Source: Berkiella sp964496435 (GTDB lineage Bacteria > Pseudomonadota > Gammaproteobacteria > Berkiellales > Berkiellaceae). From it: a DNA stretch of 64,000 nt. Both the position numbers and the translations under genes were made by a program. The notes below the pieces were generated by a model. That model was given only the letters and a program-made list of their open reading frames with translations, had not been told where the DNA came from and did no database searches. Positions 43,329 through 51,204 of the stretch are shown piece after piece (positions within the stretch are counted from its first letter, which is position 1; every line of letters starts with the position of its first letter). The stretch spans positions 248,001 to 312,000 of the forward strand of contig CAZBZP010000001.1 of NCBI GenBank assembly GCA_964496435.1. Reading direction: 5' to 3'.

Positions 43329-43631
43329 TTATTTACAAGCCAATTCACCAACGCTAACTTTTAATTGTCTTGGCCCTATTATTTTAGGCTCATGGGCAGA
43401 TTCTTCTTGTGTCACCGTCACTTTTAAGGTGCATTTTTCAGAAGCTACTTCGTAGTTAGCTTCACTCACCTCTTTAACAGACACTATCCAATTCACTGAA
43501 CCTAATTTATCGTAAACCTCATGGGAATCCATGATAGACTTGATGCGACGCATACTTTCAGCGGTGGGAGGAAGTGCCGCAAAAGTAAATTGTGAAACAA
43601 ATAATAAAATAAATAACGCGTACTTTCTCAT
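43329..43631 (-). CDS. Small secreted protein, unknown function
   Basis: From ATG 43631 a 100-residue protein with a signal peptide (Lys-Tyr, hydrophobic core, cleavage near Thr-Phe-Ala-Ala). A five-residue longer start at 43646 lies inside ubiX and is less likely; the chosen start shares one base with the ubiX stop (TAATG), so the two are coupled. The mature part has two cysteines (Glu-Lys-Cys-Thr and the penultimate Cys) and beta-rich sequence, suggesting one disulfide in the periplasm. Family not recognised. Confidence 0.6.
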   Translation of the reverse strand: MRKYALFILLFVSQFTFAALPPTAESMRRIKSIMDSHEVYDKLGSVNWIVSVKEVSEANYEVASEKCTLKVTVTQEESAHEPKIIGPRQLKVSVGELACK

Positions 43632-44239
43632 TATGTATTTCCCCATTTTTTAGAAATTTGCGGCTCAATGCCAATATTTTCTAACATCCTGGCTACAACA
43701 AAATCGACAATGTCATCTACAGATTGCGGGTTAAAATAAAAACCGGGGCTTGCTGGCATAATGCAAACGCCTAAACGAGAGAGTTTTAACATATGCTCTA
43801 GATGAATAGCAGAGAGTGGCATTTCACGCACCAACAAGAGCAGTTTACCTTGCTCTTTGATAACAACATCAGCCGCACGCTCAATTAAATTATCACTCGT
43901 GCCTAAGGCAATAGCAGCCAAACAACCTACACTGCAAGGACATACCACCATGGTTTTAGGGGCGCTAGAGCCACTGGCCAATTTAGAATACCAATCATCT
44001 TTACCATATACGGTAATTTGGCCGTTTTTAGCCTGATATTTTTCGTTTAAAATTTCATTTATCTTTTGCACATTACCGGATAGTTTGAGATCTGTTTCAT
44101 CATTGATGACCATTAATCCAGCAGTTGAAATCACCACACTGATTTGCCAATCTGCTTTCACCAGTTGCTCAAGAAGGCGTAAACCATAAAGGGCACCTGA
44201 GGCGCCAGCAAAGGCGAGGGTAATTTCTTTTTTAACCAT
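43631..44239 (-). CDS. ubiX: Flavin prenyltransferase UbiX
   Basis: UbiX makes prenylated FMN, the cofactor of the UbiD decarboxylase in ubiquinone synthesis. The 202-residue protein has the N-terminal FMN-binding loop Gly-Ala-Ser-Gly-Ala-Leu-Tyr-Gly, the Met-Val-Val-Cys-Pro-Cys-Ser segment near the middle, the Asn-Leu-Ile-Glu-Arg-Ala-Ala-Asp-Val family motif and Arg-Glu-Met-Pro-Leu. No ubiD is in the window. It follows mpl on the same strand after a 138-base structured gap. Confidence 0.92.
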   Translation of the reverse strand: MVKKEITLAFAGASGALYGLRLLEQLVKADWQISVVISTAGLMVINDETDLKLSGNVQKINEILNEKYQAKNGQITVYGKDDWYSKLASGSSAPKTMVVCPCSVGCLAAIALGTSDNLIERAADVVIKEQGKLLLLVREMPLSAIHLEHMLKLSRLGVCIMPASPGFYFNPQSVDDIVDFVVARMLENIGIEPQISKKWGNT

Positions 44240-44261
44240 AAAATGATTCTTTCCAATTAAG

Positions 44262-44371
44262 AATTAGGTGTGAGAAATCGCGGGACGTATGGGGAAACAA
44301 CTTTATTTCGTGGCTACGCCACAAAAAAAGTGATTCCCCACACGCCATTCGATTACGATAGACACCTAATT
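44262..44371. repeat. Long nested inverted repeat between mpl and ubiX
   Basis: Three nested arms share one axis: AATTAGGTGT (44262-44271) with ACACCTAATT (44362-44371); GGGGAA (44291-44296) with TTCCCC (44334-44339); and GTGGC (44310-44314) with GCCAC (44318-44322) around a three-base loop. The whole is an imperfect hairpin of about 110 bases. It could be a small non-autonomous mobile element or an mpl terminator, as a run of T lies beyond the outer arm on the plus strand. Confidence 0.6.
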
Positions 44372-44377
44372 TTTTTA

Positions 44378-45751
44378 TCATGTCAGTAGCGCAGGCTCAT
44401 TTTCCAAGGCACTGAGCAATCTTTGATGTAAATTATCAAAACCACCATTACTCATTACCAAAATATGATCATTGGCTTTTGCTTGTTGCGCCAAGGCATC
44501 AATAATGGCTTGAGTATCTTGTGCAATCAACATCGGCTTGTTAAGTTTGCCAAAGGTTTCTTTGACATCCCATTGTACTTTTGGAGATTGATAAACATAA
44601 ATCGCATCAGCCTCTTTTAAAGAATCCGGCATCTCATGTTGATGCGTCCCCATGCACATGGTGTTAGAACGAATATCTACCACAGCAATTAATTTTTGCG
44701 TGCCAATTTTCGCACGAAGCCCTGCAACGGTTGTGGCAATGGCGGTGGGATGATGTGCAAAGTCATCATAAACCGTAATGCCATTCACTTGACCGCGGAT
44801 TTCCATGCGGCGTTTCACTGATTTAAAATGTCCTAAAGCTTCAATAGCACAGTCGGGTTTAATGCCTGCATGACAGCTTGCAGCAATCGAGGCAAGTGCA
44901 TTGCTTACATTGTGCGCCCCAATTAATGACCATTTAACTTGGCCTTGCGATTTTCCTTGATAGAATACTTCAAATTGGCTGCCATCTTGCTCAATGAGCT
45001 TTGCTTGCCAATGTCCATCCACGCCAAAAGAAATAATATCACTCCATTTACCCATCGCCAGAACATCTTGTATTGCTTTATCTTGGGTGGGCACAATCAA
45101 AGCCCCTTTGCCAGGAACTGTGCGCACTAAATGGTTAAATTGTTTTTTAATATCATCTAGGCTGTTAAAAATATCGGCATGATCAAATTCTAGATTGTTT
45201 AAGACACAAGTTCTGGGATGATAATGAACAAACTTAGAGCGCTTATCAAAAAAAGCACTATCATATTCATCGGCTTCGACTACAAAATAAGGATCTTGTC
45301 CCCATTTTGCTGAAACGCCAAAGTTAGCAGGGATCCCACCAATTAAAAAGCCTGGGTTAAAACCCGCATACTCTATTATCCAAGCAATCATGCTGGTTGT
45401 GGTGGTTTTGCCATGCGTGCCTGCCACACCAATGACCCACCTTTCTTTAAGCAGGTTTTCTGCCAGCCATTGTGGGCCCGATTGATAAGGAATGCCTTCA
45501 TCTAAAACATATTCTACAGCATCAATACCACGCTTTAAGGCATTACCAATCACCACCACATCGGGACGTAGCTGTTGAATATGCTCACGTTTATAGCCTT
45601 CATGTAAGGTGATGCCTAATTTCTCTAATTGGGTACTCATGGGAGGATAAACATTCTCATCACTGCCACTTACCTTAATGCCATTTTCAACGGCAAGACT
45701 GGCAATCCCGCCCATAAAGGTGCCACAGATCCCTAATATATGAATATGCAT
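44378..45751 (-). CDS. mpl: UDP-MurNAc:L-Ala-gamma-D-Glu-meso-DAP ligase (murein recycling)
   Basis: Mpl joins recycled tripeptide to UDP-MurNAc. The 457-residue length equals that of E. coli Mpl. The N-terminal Rossmann domain starts with His-Ile-Leu-Gly-Ile-Cys-Gly-Thr-Phe-Met-Gly-Gly, the ATP-binding loop is Gly-Thr-His-Gly-Lys-Thr-Thr-Thr near 111-118, and the Phe-Ala-His-His-Pro-Thr-Ala-Ile motif of Mur ligases is present. It is the second gene after a membrane-protein gene at 45761-46312, nine bases apart. Confidence 0.94.
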   Translation of the reverse strand: MHIHILGICGTFMGGIASLAVENGIKVSGSDENVYPPMSTQLEKLGITLHEGYKREHIQQLRPDVVVIGNALKRGIDAVEYVLDEGIPYQSGPQWLAENLLKERWVIGVAGTHGKTTTTSMIAWIIEYAGFNPGFLIGGIPANFGVSAKWGQDPYFVVEADEYDSAFFDKRSKFVHYHPRTCVLNNLEFDHADIFNSLDDIKKQFNHLVRTVPGKGALIVPTQDKAIQDVLAMGKWSDIISFGVDGHWQAKLIEQDGSQFEVFYQGKSQGQVKWSLIGAHNVSNALASIAASCHAGIKPDCAIEALGHFKSVKRRMEIRGQVNGITVYDDFAHHPTAIATTVAGLRAKIGTQKLIAVVDIRSNTMCMGTHQHEMPDSLKEADAIYVYQSPKVQWDVKETFGKLNKPMLIAQDTQAIIDALAQQAKANDHILVMSNGGFDNLHQRLLSALENEPALLT

Positions 45752-45760
45752 TGCTCTCTC

Positions 45761-46312
45761 CTATTCTGTTGGCGGTAAATTTTGCGGAATATATTCGCCC
45801 AATAAAAACTGAATGGGTAAGGTTGAAATAATCAATATGCCAAAAGTGATTAACACCGCTCTGGACATTTTCATTTCGCAGGCATTTTTAATGATGTAAG
45901 CTTTTATGACGACATTCCATGTAAAAAATCCAATTTGTAAAACAGCTTGAATCGTTCTGGTGTTTTGCAAACTCTCTGGCATGATCACAAGTATGATTTT
46001 TAAAATCAGCGTTAACAATAACTCTGTTCCAAACCAAGCAATCAACACTTTGTAGAGACGGTTTTGCATTTTTCGTTGCGCTAGCATGGCATAGATAAGC
46101 GCTACTAAAACAACTAAAGATAAAAGCGTGGCAGTGATGACTTCTGGTAGGGAGACGCCCTTGAGTTGGTTGAGCGTCACCACATTTAAAACAAGTTCGG
46201 CGACCATTAAAACCACTAAGACTATGGCCGAGTAGGGTAACAACGAAGGGCTGCTTCTCAATGAACATAAATTGAACAAGATATAGATGGTTTGAAAAAA
46301 GCTATTGATCAT
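45761..46312 (-). CDS. Polytopic membrane protein, unknown function
   Basis: A 183-residue hydrophobic protein with about five membrane segments (roughly 22-45, 55-78, 88-110, 120-140 and 148-170) and a short Pro/Thr/Glu tail. Segments are separated by short basic loops (Ala-Gln-Arg-Lys-Met-Gln-Asn-Arg). No family is recognised. It ends nine bases before mpl, so it is probably in the same transcript, but no link to murein recycling is known. Divergent from the phosphofructokinase gene. Confidence 0.6.
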   Translation of the reverse strand: MINSFFQTIYILFNLCSLRSSPSLLPYSAIVLVVLMVAELVLNVVTLNQLKGVSLPEVITATLLSLVVLVALIYAMLAQRKMQNRLYKVLIAWFGTELLLTLILKIILVIMPESLQNTRTIQAVLQIGFFTWNVVIKAYIIKNACEMKMSRAVLITFGILIISTLPIQFLLGEYIPQNLPPTE

Positions 46313-46408
46313 TTTCTCTTCTATTCAGTTTATTAACTTACAACTACTAGCAATTCTGTTTTAAAAATTGTAACCTTCGCTTTATTTTTCGACAAAGGTA
46401 ACCTCAAT

Positions 46409-47674
46409 ATGGCTCTTAAAAATGCTTTTTATGCGCAATCGGGCGGTGTCACCGCTGTTATCAATGCCTCTGCCTGCGGTGTTCTTGAAACCGCTCGTGC
46501 CCACCCTGATAAAATCGGCACCGTTTTTGCCGGCAAAAATGGCATTCTGGGGGCACTCAAAGAAGAGTTAATTGATACTTCCACCCTAAGTGATGCCCAA
46601 ATCGCGCAATTGCGTCATACACCAGCTGGCGCTTTTGGCTCCTGCCGTTACAAGCTAAAAGGCTTACAGGAAAACCGCGAAGAATACGAACGCCTCATTG
46701 CTGTTTTCGAAGCCCATAACATAGGTTACTTCTTTTACAATGGTGGCGGAGATTCCCAAGATACCGCTAACAAGGTGTCCCAGATAAGCCAGGAAATGGG
46801 CTATCCTATCACGTGCATTGGGATCCCCAAAACGGTGGATAACGATTTGCCCTTTACCGATAACTGCCCAGGATTTGGTTCTGTAGCTAAATATGTAGCA
46901 ATTTCTACCTTAGAAGCAAGCTTAGATGTTGCCTCTATGGCAGCAAGCTCTACCAAGGTATTTATTCTGGAAGTAATGGGCCGTCATGCGGGCTGGATTG
47001 CTGCGGCAAGCGGACTTGCGCAAAGTGCTGCTAATGGTGCGCCACATCTTATTTTATTTCCCGAAATTGCCTTTAACAAAGCTGAATTTTTACAAAAAGT
47101 GCAAAGCACTGTTAAGAGCAATGGCTATTGCGTCATCGTTGTCTCAGAAGGCACTCAAAATCCCGATGGCAGTTTTTTAGCTGAATCAGGCCTTAAAGAT
47201 GCGTTTGGCCACGCCCAATTGGGTGGTGTTGCGCCTTTCTTAGCGCAAATGATTAAAAAAGAACTCAATTTAAAAAATCATTGGGCTGTTGCTGATTATC
47301 TTCAACGTGCCGCAAGACATATTTCCTCACAAACAGATGTTGACCAAGCTTATGCTTTAGGCAAGAGCGCGGTTGAATTTGCACTTGCTGGCAAAAATGC
47401 CGTTATGCCTGTCGTTGTGCGTGATAGCGCAACACCTTATCGCTGGCATATTGAGGAAGTTGCACTTTCAAAAGTGGCAAACGTAGAAAAAACCTTGCCG
47501 CGTGAATTTATCACACCAGATGGTTATGGGATCACCCAAGCTTGTAAGGATTACTTATTGCCCCTCATTGCGGGTGAAGCGTATCCACCTTATGAAAGTG
47601 GTTTGCCCGTTTACGTTCAACTGCCGCTTGAAACGGTTGCGAAAAAACTCAAAGAAAGTTTTGCAACCGCTTAA
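46409..47674 (+). CDS. pfp: 6-phosphofructokinase, pyrophosphate-dependent type
   Basis: A 421-residue phosphofructokinase that phosphorylates fructose 6-phosphate in glycolysis. The phosphate-donor motif reads Gly-Gly-Gly-Asp-Ser-Gln-Asp-Thr near 109-116, and the catalytic loop is Pro-Lys-Thr-Val-Asp-Asn-Asp-Leu; the Asp after Gly-Gly and the Lys before Thr mark the PPi-dependent group rather than ATP-dependent PfkA. The Met-Gly-Arg-His-Ala-Gly-Trp sugar-binding motif is intact. The reaction is reversible, so it may serve gluconeogenesis too. Confidence 0.9.
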   Translation: MALKNAFYAQSGGVTAVINASACGVLETARAHPDKIGTVFAGKNGILGALKEELIDTSTLSDAQIAQLRHTPAGAFGSCRYKLKGLQENREEYERLIAVFEAHNIGYFFYNGGGDSQDTANKVSQISQEMGYPITCIGIPKTVDNDLPFTDNCPGFGSVAKYVAISTLEASLDVASMAASSTKVFILEVMGRHAGWIAAASGLAQSAANGAPHLILFPEIAFNKAEFLQKVQSTVKSNGYCVIVVSEGTQNPDGSFLAESGLKDAFGHAQLGGVAPFLAQMIKKELNLKNHWAVADYLQRAARHISSQTDVDQAYALGKSAVEFALAGKNAVMPVVVRDSATPYRWHIEEVALSKVANVEKTLPREFITPDGYGITQACKDYLLPLIAGEAYPPYESGLPVYVQLPLETVAKKLKESFATA

Positions 47675-47685
47675 AGCGCACAAAT

Positions 47686-47716
47686 TTGTGACGACGAAGT
47701 TGCTTCGTCGTCACAA
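47686..47716. terminator. Perfect hairpin between convergent pfp and GH13-like gene
   Basis: A 14-bp perfect stem, TTGTGACGACGAAG (47686-47699) and CTTCGTCGTCACAA (47703-47716), with a three-base loop. It begins 11 bases after the pfp stop and ends next to the stop of the convergent gene. It probably terminates both transcripts although U tracts are short. Confidence 0.6.
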
Positions 47717-50293
47717 TTACCAACCGAATGATTGTGACTTTGATGAAGAAGCAGATTCTGGCACACTAGACCTAATCTCCCCGGAAAGCTTCAGTGATGA
47801 AGAAGCCTCTTCAGAAATCTTGAATCGATTAAACATCTGCAACAACACATTGCTTGAAGTGCTTTCTGGTACAAACAGCTCTGGCATTTGTAGCGACAAT
47901 GGATCTCTTCTCACCTGCGGTGACACGCAAACCTGGAAACCATGCGCGACATTGTCTATATTAACGTGATGATTTTCTATCTCTTTTTCAAGGCTAAAAT
48001 AACCACCAAAGTATAAATTCGCAGGCACCTGACGATGTTCGCTTGAGCCCAGAATACACCCTTTAGCGCGGTGATAATCAGGGTTAGCCAACACATCCTC
48101 ACTGCAAGTTGGGAATCCTCTTTGCTGAAACCATTGTGAAATTTTTTCAAGATCTTGCATACTAAATGAAACTGTTTTGTGTGGATTCAAGTTATAAATC
48201 ACCACATCAGTTTGCGCAGCATATCCATAACCATTCACTCTCACCGCTATTAATATTTCATTATCTAGGGTTTTAAATAGCTCAGACCAAAAATGCGTTT
48301 TAGAAGCTGGCAATTTGCTAAGGATCTTATTCACATGTGCATAAAATTCAGGATTTGCAAAAGCTTCCAGTGCTTGGGGTGCTTGCCAGCCATTTTTATA
48401 GCTGTCTTCAAATTCAACTTCGTCAAGTAAATTTTCTGACCATGCAAGATGTTCTGCCTTGAATGTTTTTTTAAGTTGAAAAACGAATCTTTCTTTCGTG
48501 TTTATTATGTTTGCATTGATTTCGTTTCTTAATTGCTCTTTAATCGCACTCAGGATAATTGCCTTGTTCGGTGAATCTAGTTTTGCATACATATCCTTAT
48601 ACTTTCTTCCCAAGATAGCAGACTCGGCCATCCTATGTAGAACGCGCTCACAAAGGTCTTTATGGGTTAAAAAGATTTGCAGTTGCTTATTGGGATGTAC
48701 TGCTTCTCCATTGGGGCGCACAAATACACTGGGTGTCTTAAATGAGGCAAATTCATCGCCTGACATCATAAAATAACCACCGCTGCCACAAAAAACGCTT
48801 GTTAAAAATTTATCACGAAAATGTATACCAAACCGATTTATCTGCGCATTAAAAAAATCCGGGTTATGTAATTCAGCAATAATTTCTTTAACATAGTGAT
48901 GAAAGAAGAAGGATTTGAGCAGCTCTTTGCCAGCATCAGAAAGATTTTCCTTTTCTCCTATAAAATTACGATAAGCTTCAAAGAGCTCGGCATTTTCTTC
49001 TAACCTTTCTCTTGCCAACTCGCGACAAACCGTCATCGCGCAGGAATAATGATCATGATTGCCGCTAAAGTTAACAACGCCAAACTCAACCATCGATTTT
49101 TTGAAAAAATCCTCAAAGCTTGGATCTTCTGGCAAGCCACCATGCCATAAACGCTCCTTATAATATGTGCTGCCCATGTTGTGGGTAGCATTTGCACCGC
49201 CCACTTTTTGCAAAAATTCTTCAGGGCTTAAATCTGAAAATAAGGTTTCTTCCATGATAACCACAGGCATAGGATGTTCTTGTCTTTCAACTTCTTGTCG
49301 AATGAGCCCATAAACTTGTGCTCTTAATTCTTTGGGTACTTTCCTCACGCAATCGACGCGTGCACCACAAAAACCCCATTCACGAACATACTGTTGAATA
49401 AAGGGTCGCCACACATGTTCAATGATTGTTGGAATTTGTTCTACAATACTTGCTCTTTCTTCATCTGAAAGAGACTCAACATTACGTCTTGAACCTAATA
49501 ATTTACTATAAGTAAAAGCGGTGGCATCAGGAAAGGTTTTATCATCAAAATTAAAAAATTCAGCCCTCTCATGAACCAAGGCCGCATCATTGGACACATG
49601 GTTAAATACCAAATCAAAAATCGGTGTCATGCCCAATTTTTTGGCGGTTAGGGTAAATTTTTGCATTGCTAGCCCATCTAGCAATTGAATGCACTCTCTT
49701 TGTGTTTGTTGATACTTAACATATTCTTGGTTTAATTTTTCCAGCTCAACATAATAAGCATCTAATTTCATTTTAATATTTACATTTGTTGTTCTTATGT
49801 TTTCATATTTTGCTGATTTATCTTCAGCATTTTGCCCTAACATTTTGATGTTTTTATGATAATCCTTTTCTCTTTTATCAATTTCAAATTGTGTCGCCGC
49901 TACTTTTGCGCTCAATTTTTTACAACGATTAATGGTTTCTAAAATGTTTAAACCTGTGCTCTCAAGAAACCTTTGCTGTTCTTGCGTCAGGGCCATATCG
50001 CCATCAGCATCACGTGCAACCACACTAAATCTAGGGTCGATTAAGGTAGGATCCGCCATCGCATAAATACTGCCTTTGTAGTCTTGATTTTGCCCTGTAA
50101 TCATATCGGCTTTTTCTGTAACAGTCTGTCCTGCTAATTGGACAGGGTTAATCCAGACGACATTTATCCCAAGTTTGTTAAGGGCAGGTAAATACGCGGT
50201 CATATCATCAATATTTTTAAAATAGCTTGGAAACATGTTGTAACAACGAATAAGACCATTTTCGAGGGTTGCCACAGGAACCGGAGATAGCAT
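47717..50293 (-). CDS. GH13-like (alpha-amylase family) protein with coiled-coil insert, copy A
   Basis: A long protein; ATG 50293 (about 858 residues, GGGG upstream) is preferred over TTG 50344 because it aligns with the start of its paralog. Numbered from the longer frame, GH13 regions are visible: region I Phe-Asp-Leu-Val-Phe-Asn-His at 243-249, region II Ala-Arg-Val-Asp-Cys-Val-Arg with nucleophile Asp331, region III Ile-Met-Glu-Glu (acid 365/366), and region IV Gly-Asn-His-Asp (Asp431). A charged coiled-coil of about 80 residues (140-220) interrupts the barrel. It should act on an alpha-glucan or sugar ester; no signal peptide is convincing. Forms a unit with the gene at 50406-51059. Confidence 0.75.
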   Translation of the reverse strand: MLSPVPVATLENGLIRCYNMFPSYFKNIDDMTAYLPALNKLGINVVWINPVQLAGQTVTEKADMITGQNQDYKGSIYAMADPTLIDPRFSVVARDADGDMALTQEQQRFLESTGLNILETINRCKKLSAKVAATQFEIDKREKDYHKNIKMLGQNAEDKSAKYENIRTTNVNIKMKLDAYYVELEKLNQEYVKYQQTQRECIQLLDGLAMQKFTLTAKKLGMTPIFDLVFNHVSNDAALVHERAEFFNFDDKTFPDATAFTYSKLLGSRRNVESLSDEERASIVEQIPTIIEHVWRPFIQQYVREWGFCGARVDCVRKVPKELRAQVYGLIRQEVERQEHPMPVVIMEETLFSDLSPEEFLQKVGGANATHNMGSTYYKERLWHGGLPEDPSFEDFFKKSMVEFGVVNFSGNHDHYSCAMTVCRELARERLEENAELFEAYRNFIGEKENLSDAGKELLKSFFFHHYVKEIIAELHNPDFFNAQINRFGIHFRDKFLTSVFCGSGGYFMMSGDEFASFKTPSVFVRPNGEAVHPNKQLQIFLTHKDLCERVLHRMAESAILGRKYKDMYAKLDSPNKAIILSAIKEQLRNEINANIINTKERFVFQLKKTFKAEHLAWSENLLDEVEFEDSYKNGWQAPQALEAFANPEFYAHVNKILSKLPASKTHFWSELFKTLDNEILIAVRVNGYGYAAQTDVVIYNLNPHKTVSFSMQDLEKISQWFQQRGFPTCSEDVLANPDYHRAKGCILGSSEHRQVPANLYFGGYFSLEKEIENHHVNIDNVAHGFQVCVSPQVRRDPLSLQMPELFVPESTSSNVLLQMFNRFKISEEASSSLKLSGEIRSSVPESASSSKSQSFGW

Positions 50294-50405
50294 AAAAAAA
50301 GCCCCAAATATCTTTTTAAGAATCAAACTTGAAGAATGTAGCAATTGAGCCGTCTTAGCTAGGATAAGCTGATAAGTGGTTAACTCAAAGGTATGAACGG
50401 TAAGA

Positions 50406-51059
50406 TTAAAAACTCAGTTTTCTTCTGACTGTCGATTGACCAAAACCTTTAGCTATTTCGCTGGTTTCCTTTATCCCCATATTGCTGAGAAAAATTTGGG
50501 CTTTTTGAATTAATTCATTATTAAAGTCAAAGTCTTGAACAAAGCTTCTTAATTCACTAGCGATGGCACGAGATAGTAATATTTTCTTGGTTGGTGAATT
50601 TGTGGTTGATGATTGGCTGCTCAGCCTGGGATCAAATATCTGGCTATAAATTTCATTATCAACGCTTATTTTCCCTAAGCACAGTTTGTTAAAGTTAAGC
50701 ATTAACTCTCTAAAATAGCTATTCTGCGGGTAAAAAGTGCTTGTTTCTTCTACGGGAGGATAATAAAAATTAAACAGCGATTCATAAACGTCAAACGGCA
50801 AAGAGAGCGCACAGACAATTAAATAGGCGCGAAGTGATTTCATCTCATGGTCTTCAACGACCTCAATGAATTTCTCAAAGCCCGGTTTAAACTTGCCCTC
50901 AAAATACGCTTCTACCAATGACAATTGGGTAGAGTTAAAAGAAATAGATGCCCCACTGTGGGCGCTCGAAAACAGGACGGCAGAAGGTGGCAGAGTCGCC
51001 TGTTCACCTGATACTGATCCTGATAAATGCGCTGCTGATAAATGGGGGCCATCTTGCAT
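50406..51059 (-). CDS. Unknown partner protein of the GH13-like gene, copy A
   Basis: A 217-residue protein lying just upstream of GH13-like copy A on the same strand. It is clearly paralogous to the 250-residue protein at 53862-54614: both share Phe-Glu-Lys-Phe-Ile-Glu-Val, Leu-Arg-Ala-Tyr/Phe-Leu-Ile-Val, Asn-Tyr/Ser-Tyr-Phe-Arg, Phe-Asn-Lys-Leu-Cys, Tyr-x-Gln-Ile-Phe-Asp, Ser-Pro-Thr-Lys-Lys and a final Val-Arg-Arg-Lys-Leu. It is helical, has no signal peptide or membrane segment, and matches no family I know. Constant pairing with the enzyme suggests a chaperone, regulator or complex partner. Confidence 0.65.
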   Translation of the reverse strand: MQDGPHLSAAHLSGSVSGEQATLPPSAVLFSSAHSGASISFNSTQLSLVEAYFEGKFKPGFEKFIEVVEDHEMKSLRAYLIVCALSLPFDVYESLFNFYYPPVEETSTFYPQNSYFRELMLNFNKLCLGKISVDNEIYSQIFDPRLSSQSSTTNSPTKKILLSRAIASELRSFVQDFDFNNELIQKAQIFLSNMGIKETSEIAKGFGQSTVRRKLSF

Positions 51060-51204
51060 GGCTGTAAATCATCCGTTTAGAAAAGTAGTAACATTCTACT
51101 GAAAACAACAAACCAGGCCAATGTTAATTATCGTATGATGAAAAACAGATGATATACACCTGGTTACTGACGAAGATAAAAATCAGCATCAATAATCAGG
51201 CGTG

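Noticed and set aside
47502..47969. 155-codon plus-strand frame across the end of pfp and the 3' end of the GH13-like gene
   Set aside because: It overlaps two well-supported genes in other frames and spans a terminator hairpin; no family features.
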